Shown here: positions 58,551-64,000 of the stretch, piece by piece
How positions within the stretch are numbered: position 1 is the stretch's first letter
Layout of the letters: every line of letters starts with the position of its first letter
Assembly (NCBI GenBank): GCA_958496175.1
Contig: OY292275.1
Location: 42,919,701-42,983,700, forward strand
DNA: 64,000 nucleotides
Source: Sisyra terminalis
Lineage: Eukaryota; Arthropoda; Insecta; Neuroptera; Sisyridae
Direction: 5' to 3'
Notes under the pieces: generated by a model
Database searches by the model: none
What the model was told of the DNA's origin: nothing
The model's input: the letters and a program-made list of their open reading frames with translations, nothing else
Made by a program: the position numbers and the translations under genes

Positions 58551-60499
58551 GATTAGTTTTTGCTCAAATTTCTTTGATTTTTAATAGTAGCTTCCATACC
58601 AACAGTCTAAGGAGGAATATAAAGCATTTTAGTATTCATACCGTCATGGCGTCATGATGTTACTAAGCCATCAATAAAATTTTCTTATGTTTGGAAAAGT
58701 GGTTCTTGCCCATTTCGATCTTAGACCACATGTTTGTTGTGGAGTTAATAATTAGTTCGGCGTCTATTTCTTTGTGGTACTCAATTGTTAAACTTTATAA
58801 TACTGATATATATAATAATGATAATTATTTCTTTATAAAAGCGTTTGCACTTAGTACTAAATGAAAGAGTTTGAAAATCAGCACACTTTTAGAAAAAGGA
58901 TTCATAAACTATGTCTTCCTTAATAATTTTAAGATGTAACAAAATATACCAAAATCAGCCAAACAGTAAGTTTAGCAAACAAGAAAGAACCACAAATGTT
59001 GACAAAATTGACATATTAAAATTGTACATTTCTTGTAAAATTACACGATTGATTTTTTTAGATATTTATCAATTGCTTAAAGATTTATCATACGATTTTA
59101 CCACCAAACTCTATGTTAAAAAAACGTATAACACTATCATTCATATTTAAAACAAAATAAAGTGAACATATTTATAATAATCTTAACAAATTTATAAATA
59201 AGAAGCATTAGAAATGTTGGGGTTTTCTTGTTAAAGTTTCATCACTTTCTTCTTTCGTTTTTTTCGTTGTCGTAAAGGCATAACTTTTCTGTTTCATTGC
59301 ATATTAAATTAAAAAGTAATTAAATATTACTAAACCATTTCATTATATTTTTGTCATATATTTTACATCTTATCTTTTTATATATCTGAACAGTAATAAA
59401 ACGTAGTGTAATAAATCACATTGAAGACAAGTATAAACAAATTTGTCGTAATTTATTTAATTAAGCAAAAGCTTTCGTCTCGACGCTTTTTTTTTCGTAT
59501 AGTTAATGCGATGAAGATCGGAATAAAAAATATAAAATCTAATAATATCTAAGTAAATATTATATGAATAACGACTATATGTACTTTGCTTATTTTTTCT
59601 CGCTTTAATATTATTATGGATAGCGTTTTTGCCAGGTTTTGTGTTACGACATACATATTTCTTACGTGCTTCTTTTTGCCTTTCGTTATATGAGCTGGGT
59701 AAAATGTAATTCCTCTGGATTATGTTTTATATGCAATCACACAAAATATTCGTGTTGCGAACAATGAGCTTTAAATTAAAAATAAATTTATAGAAATCCC
59801 GACTCTATGTCATTAAAAGCTCAACAGATGAATTATTTTTTGTTGAAAACAGGATATATGTACATTGATATTACTAATCAATGCATTTTATTGAAGGGAA
59901 ATAGATTGAACTACTTCATTTTATATAATATAATACAGGAAAAACAAATTCGAAATAATAGTTCATCCTTTGAATAGTTGGAAAAAAAGCAATTAAACAA
60001 ATTTTATCTATTCAACTACTATTTCAGTTGTAAAAAAATTTCCCAATGTTGGTAAATAAAAGTTGTTTAATGATTAACTTTAATTTAAATGATAAAATAT
60101 CTAAAAAAAAATATGTGTAGTTGTAAGTGAATTCTTTGAATGAAGATTAAACGTAACTGCATTTTAAAATACCCTTAATAATTATTTTAGCTGATTCCAT
60201 ACGTCTTATACACAATGTTATTAGGTTATTATTATAATGAATCATACAGGATATGTGCAATTATGTAACTATTGTTTTCTATACATTCGATACGATAAAG
60301 GGAATGCTGAGATATATATTATATATATAATTTCCCTAGATATTTCAATTTTAGAAGAAAACTTTGCTTACTTTTCCAACGGTGAATGCATCTAATAATT
60401 CATAACCCCAACTTTCAAAAGTGTTCAAAAGAGTTTCCGAAGCGTAGGAGAAGAAAAAACTAGCATTTTAACCAATCCAATTTTTGAAAATCGGATCAT
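58551..60499. other. No gene recognised
   Basis: Very AT-rich. The frame 58911-59150 (79 codons, plus) is unrecognised. Confidence 0.35.
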
Positions 60500-61254
60500 T
60501 AGGGTACACATCTCAAAAATTCCTTGAGTGCAATGTATTGCATTTTTTTGTGCGGGGCAGATATCTTCATTATTTTGTAATGAATTTTTCAGTAAATAAT
60601 CTAGGTGACCCTATTTTTTATTAATATATTTTCTATATCTGCAGGATACTAGGTTATTTTAGACAAGTACAAGGTACTCCAAACACTTGGGTTCACATTA
60701 GCAGTGATAGATTTACGCTTAGGCCCGTGAGGTCCGGGCCTAGGGCGACAAGACTTTAGGGGCGGCAAAATGTTTGGAACGCCGGAAAATTTTAAAGGCA
60801 AAGAACATACGGACAATTCAAATTCAAAGAGATTTTTGTTAGTTTCGCTATGAATGTATGGAATATCTTCAGTAAAGTATAATAAATATTTTTTTATAGA
60901 ATTTACTTTCCAATTTATCACATCACATTTTTCAATTGTTAAACCACTGGCAACTAGAGAACTGCCATTCCGGGGTCATGCGGAATAAATCGGAGATCCT
61001 CCTTATGGTAATTTTTCATGAAACGTAGAACTTTTTGTTAAATTCGACCTTTTTTTGTCAGATCATTTAAAGTCCTAGCGAATCCTGGTAGTTGAAATAC
61101 GTCGTTCTTATCCAAAATAATCTAGTAAGCTTACGATTGGAGAGACCATCATAAATGAATGTATTGTCTTATATTATCTTCCTTAAGATCCAATTCTGAA
61201 GATATCGAAAATATATAAAATATATTGCATTACGGTATCTTTGAGATGTGTACT
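60500..61254. repeat. Inverted pair of gtacacatctc ends with TA flanks
   Basis: The stretch gggtacacatctcaaaaat, preceded by ta, lies at about 60501-60519. Its counterpart atctttgagatgtgtactc (61236-61254), followed by ta, is the inverted copy, 17 of 19 positions matching, with looser similarity further inward. TA flanks would suit a Tc1/mariner-type element, but the right end lies inside the hAT at 60702-61722, which is hard to reconcile with simple nesting. Confidence 0.4.
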
Positions 61255-61722
61255 CTAACGTTGATATTACTTTGTACATTTTTTTAGTCGCAGTGCTAAA
61301 TTACTCAAGAAAACGGTTTTTTTCCTCCCTGAAAAGAGTGAAAAGTTACTAACGTGCAAATGTGAGCTAAGATAAATATTGTCCTGGCATTGTTATCTAT
61401 TGAACTGCAATTAGTGAAAGAAATCTATTACGATGATACAATCGACGTTTTCGCGCGAACTAAGGCAAGAAAAAAAAGTTTATACTATAGGTGACAGTTG
61501 GAAAAAATCTGTAAGTTATATTTATCATTAAAAAAATATTAAAGTTGTACTTAAAAAAGTATATGTAAATACATATATGAACTTTAGTTCAAATAAATAC
61601 AAATTGATTTATAAATTAAATATTGTATAATTAGAGTTTTTATCTTCATAACCACCATGTTATGGAACAACAAAGCCGGCATATCGAATGGGCCTAGGGC
61701 ATCGGACCTAAATTCGCCACTG
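60702..61722. mobile_element. hAT element with aged 8-bp target duplication
   Basis: The left end starts cagtgatagattta (60702-60715) and the right end closes taaattcgccactg (61709-61722). Both carry a GGGCCTAGGGC-type subterminal block (about 60734-60748 and 61690-61700). The flanks cacattag (60694-60701) and cacattgg (61723-61730) match at seven of eight positions. The interior is AT-rich without transposase. The 90-codon minus frame at 60649-60921 is a by-product of the terminal region. Confidence 0.65.
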
Positions 61723-61856
61723 CACATTGGGCTTTAAATGTTCTGGGAAAAATGGATCAAATTTATTATGAGAGTGTCCAATTTGTTCTAAATATTCCCA
61801 AAAAGGGCAGTTCTCTTATTGCTAGTTATTTAACAATTGAAAAATTTTATATGCTT

Positions 61857-62489
61857 AACTGAAAAGTAAATGCAATAACAAATATTTAACATACTTTACT
61901 GAAGGTGCTTTAAATTTTCATAGTAAAACTAGCTCAAATCAATTTTTGAATTAAAATTGTTCGTTTATTTTTACTCCTATAAAATTTTGGTGTACGTACC
62001 AAAAATTGTCACCTTTAGGCGTTAATCCATCACTGGCAGATGGTATCAATCTTTTGTGGCCTAAAATTTATATGGTAGTCACAGAAAATGTGACGAAGAG
62101 AGAGGATCAAAATAGGTGAAATTTTGAGTTTTGTATTTGATGAACGTCCCCTTAGCAGATTTTATATAATGATAACTGAAAAGTAAATGCAATAACAAAT
62201 ATTCAACATACTTTACTGAAGGTGCTTTGAATATTCATAGTAAAGCTAACTCAAATCAATTTTTGAACTAAAATTGTTCGTTTATTTTTTTCTCCTATCA
62301 AATTTTGGTGTACCAAAAATTCTGTCACCTTTAGGCGTTAATCCATCACTGGCAGAAGGTATCAATCTTTTGTGGCCTAAAGTTTATATGGTAGTCACAG
62401 AAAATGTGACGAAGAGAGAGGATCTAAATAGGTGCAATTTTGAGTTTTGTATTTGATGAACGGCTCCTTAGGAGATTTTATATAATGAT
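61857..62489 (+). repeat. Tandem duplication of a 317-bp unit
   Basis: Unit 1 begins aactgaaaagtaaatgcaat at 61857 and unit 2 begins with the same words at 62174; the second ends near 62489. The units are highly similar (scattered substitutions and short indels such as the cgta at about 61994). Each contains a gttaatccatcactggcaga block whose complement resembles the hAT terminus at 60702. So the unit may derive from a related element. The frame at 62274-62456 is a product of unit 2. Confidence 0.8.
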
Positions 62490-64000
62490 GCTTTTCTTTT
62501 AAAATATTTTTTTCACAAAATGTTTTCATGTTACTAGTTTAATACATATTATTTTCTTGCGTTATTTGTCTGAACTCAAAGCTCTACCAATTTGTGATCA
62601 TATCAATTTAAATTATTTGTTTCAAACAACCATTCTGGACATTTTGTATTTATTATAGGGTTTCGAAAACTTTTATGATTACAATAACTGTAAAACATAA
62701 TTCGCTTGACATTAAAATTCTCCGTTTTTGTGCACGAGCTTGTTAACTTTTCGTTGGCCAGTTGACCAATTTGCTGAATTTTATTCCACGGACAAAAACC
62801 GGAAAAATTTATTGGTGAAATTAGTCAACTTCGTTGCCACAGTCCAATTGTGGTTGACCGAATGTCCCCGAATTATCCAGCCTTGGAACAATAAATGCAA
62901 ATATAGAGAGCATTGCATTCGAAAAAAAATCCACATGCAACATCTAGTTAGACGCTCATAGTTGTGATTTAATTGAATTTTTGATAGCATTATCCATCAA
63001 AACCATACAATCCTCAATTATTGCAGCTATTCATATTAACGTGGATGTTCACTGTGGTTAAAAACAATGTACCCAGTCATATAAAATAGGGAAAGTTTTG
63101 GAAAACATGCACGAAAAGCGACACTCATTAAAATTGCCATTAGTTCGTCGCTCACATATTTTGAAATATATCGCATTTGCAGACCTGAAGTAGGTGCTCG
63201 TACATTGTGTTATTCACAAATAGAAATAATGCAACTTTGTGCATGTATGACATTAAACTTGCTTCAATAATATCTACATGACAAGCGGCCGACCTTCTAC
63301 CTCATCTCAACTCATCGTCATGTTGATAAAATATTATATACCTACAATATATTCGTGCTAGCGTACCATATATTATATAGCACCAGATAATAATTATAAT
63401 TATTATTGCATTCAAGTTTGATTTCAAACTAGACAAATTTAAATTTATATGGCAAGTTGTACACCTCGAACATTCCAACCTCATTCATTCCAGTAATATT
63501 GTATTGCAATAAAGTGTACACAAATGCACGTTTGTATTATACACATAACACTATAGCACTGGCAAAAGCACAGAGCTTGAACATGTTTAGTTTCAATCGG
63601 AAAAATAAATCTTTAGAATTCCAGCAAAAACATTGCACATATATGGCTGTGTTATTTTTAAGTTTTTACGTAATTTTTATCTGCGAAACTCTTATCAAGA
63701 TTGAAGGAACTGTTTGACTTTTCTTAATATTATCTTAGATGTTTCCGAGTTGTTTTATTATCGTCGTACATGCACTTTGCGTGATTGAATCTGTTTTATG
63801 GCACTGACTTCATCCCCAATCTATCATACCCAGTGTGTATTCATTATTATTATGAACAGCTTAGTGCTTCGCACGTTTTTCTTTATGACAAATGCTTTAG
63901 AAATATCCCAGCTATTTGCCTTTTATTTATATCGATGACGACATGGAGTTTTAAGTTTATTAAAAATCAAGTCGTTTTTAATTTTCTTCTCACGAACATT
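62490..64000. other. No gene recognised
   Basis: The overlapping frames 62728-62961 (plus) and 62781-62990 (minus) lie in a less AT-rich patch but show no family motif. The rest holds nothing identifiable. Confidence 0.35.

Noticed and set aside
60649..60921. 90-aa minus frame with Pro/Lys/Arg-rich part
   Set aside because: It covers the terminal region of the hAT at 60702 and has no domain.
62274..62456. 60-aa frame resembling part of the 60649-60921 frame
   Set aside because: It lies in the second unit of the tandem duplication; the resemblance reflects shared non-coding transposon termini.

Overview
The window looks like intergenic or intronic DNA from an animal genome, most probably an insect. 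It is strongly AT-rich and no reading frame belongs to an intact host gene or exceeds about 126 codons. There are no bacterial operons, no rRNA and no functional tRNA. The recognisable content is decayed mobile DNA of kinds common in arthropods: a tRNA-derived SINE, LINE relics (RNase H, YADD reverse transcriptase, RTE-like tails), hAT-like and Mutator-like DNA elements, a THAP-type element, a possible CACTA-like element, and two long inverted repeats carrying hammerhead-ribozyme-like motifs. The insect assignment is inference; I cannot name the order or species.

Layout. 0-9 kb: a minus-strand SINE (676-850), a GACGTCA repeat (4058-4320), a 643-bp near-perfect palindrome with outward-pointing hammerhead-like motifs (4787-5429), and a possible CACTA-like element (6846-8265) holding a 25-bp tandem array, a reverse-transcriptase relic and a 99-codon transposon-like frame. 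9-25 kb: a small inverted-repeat element, a truncated THAP-domain element (11281-11740), SINEs at 14.4 and 16.6 kb, LINE tails and several hAT-like miniature elements. 25-27 kb: the only strong splice-like signal, a polypyrimidine tract with TAG directly joined to GTAAGT (26709), and 37 nt further on another GTAAGT. This fits a recursive splice site or microexon of a plus-strand gene with a very long intron. 28-36 kb: a Jockey-like relic, a SINE and a second palindrome with hammerhead-like motifs (34842-35210). 37-39 kb: a hAT element with a perfect 8-bp target duplication (37432-38978), containing a palindromic Mutator-like element with its own 10-bp duplication. 39-53 kb: a Jockey-like RT fragment, SINEs and two copies of one LINE 3' end, one of them inserted into a SINE with a 9-bp target duplication. 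55-62 kb: a SINE, a GC-rich hAT miniature element, two converging RT relics, a hAT element (60702-61722) and a 317-bp tandem duplication.

The genes do not act together in a pathway. The structure is successive insertion, with at least two clear nestings, into a gene-poor background that may be a single large intron. All domain calls rest on motif recognition by eye; no database search or folding program was run.
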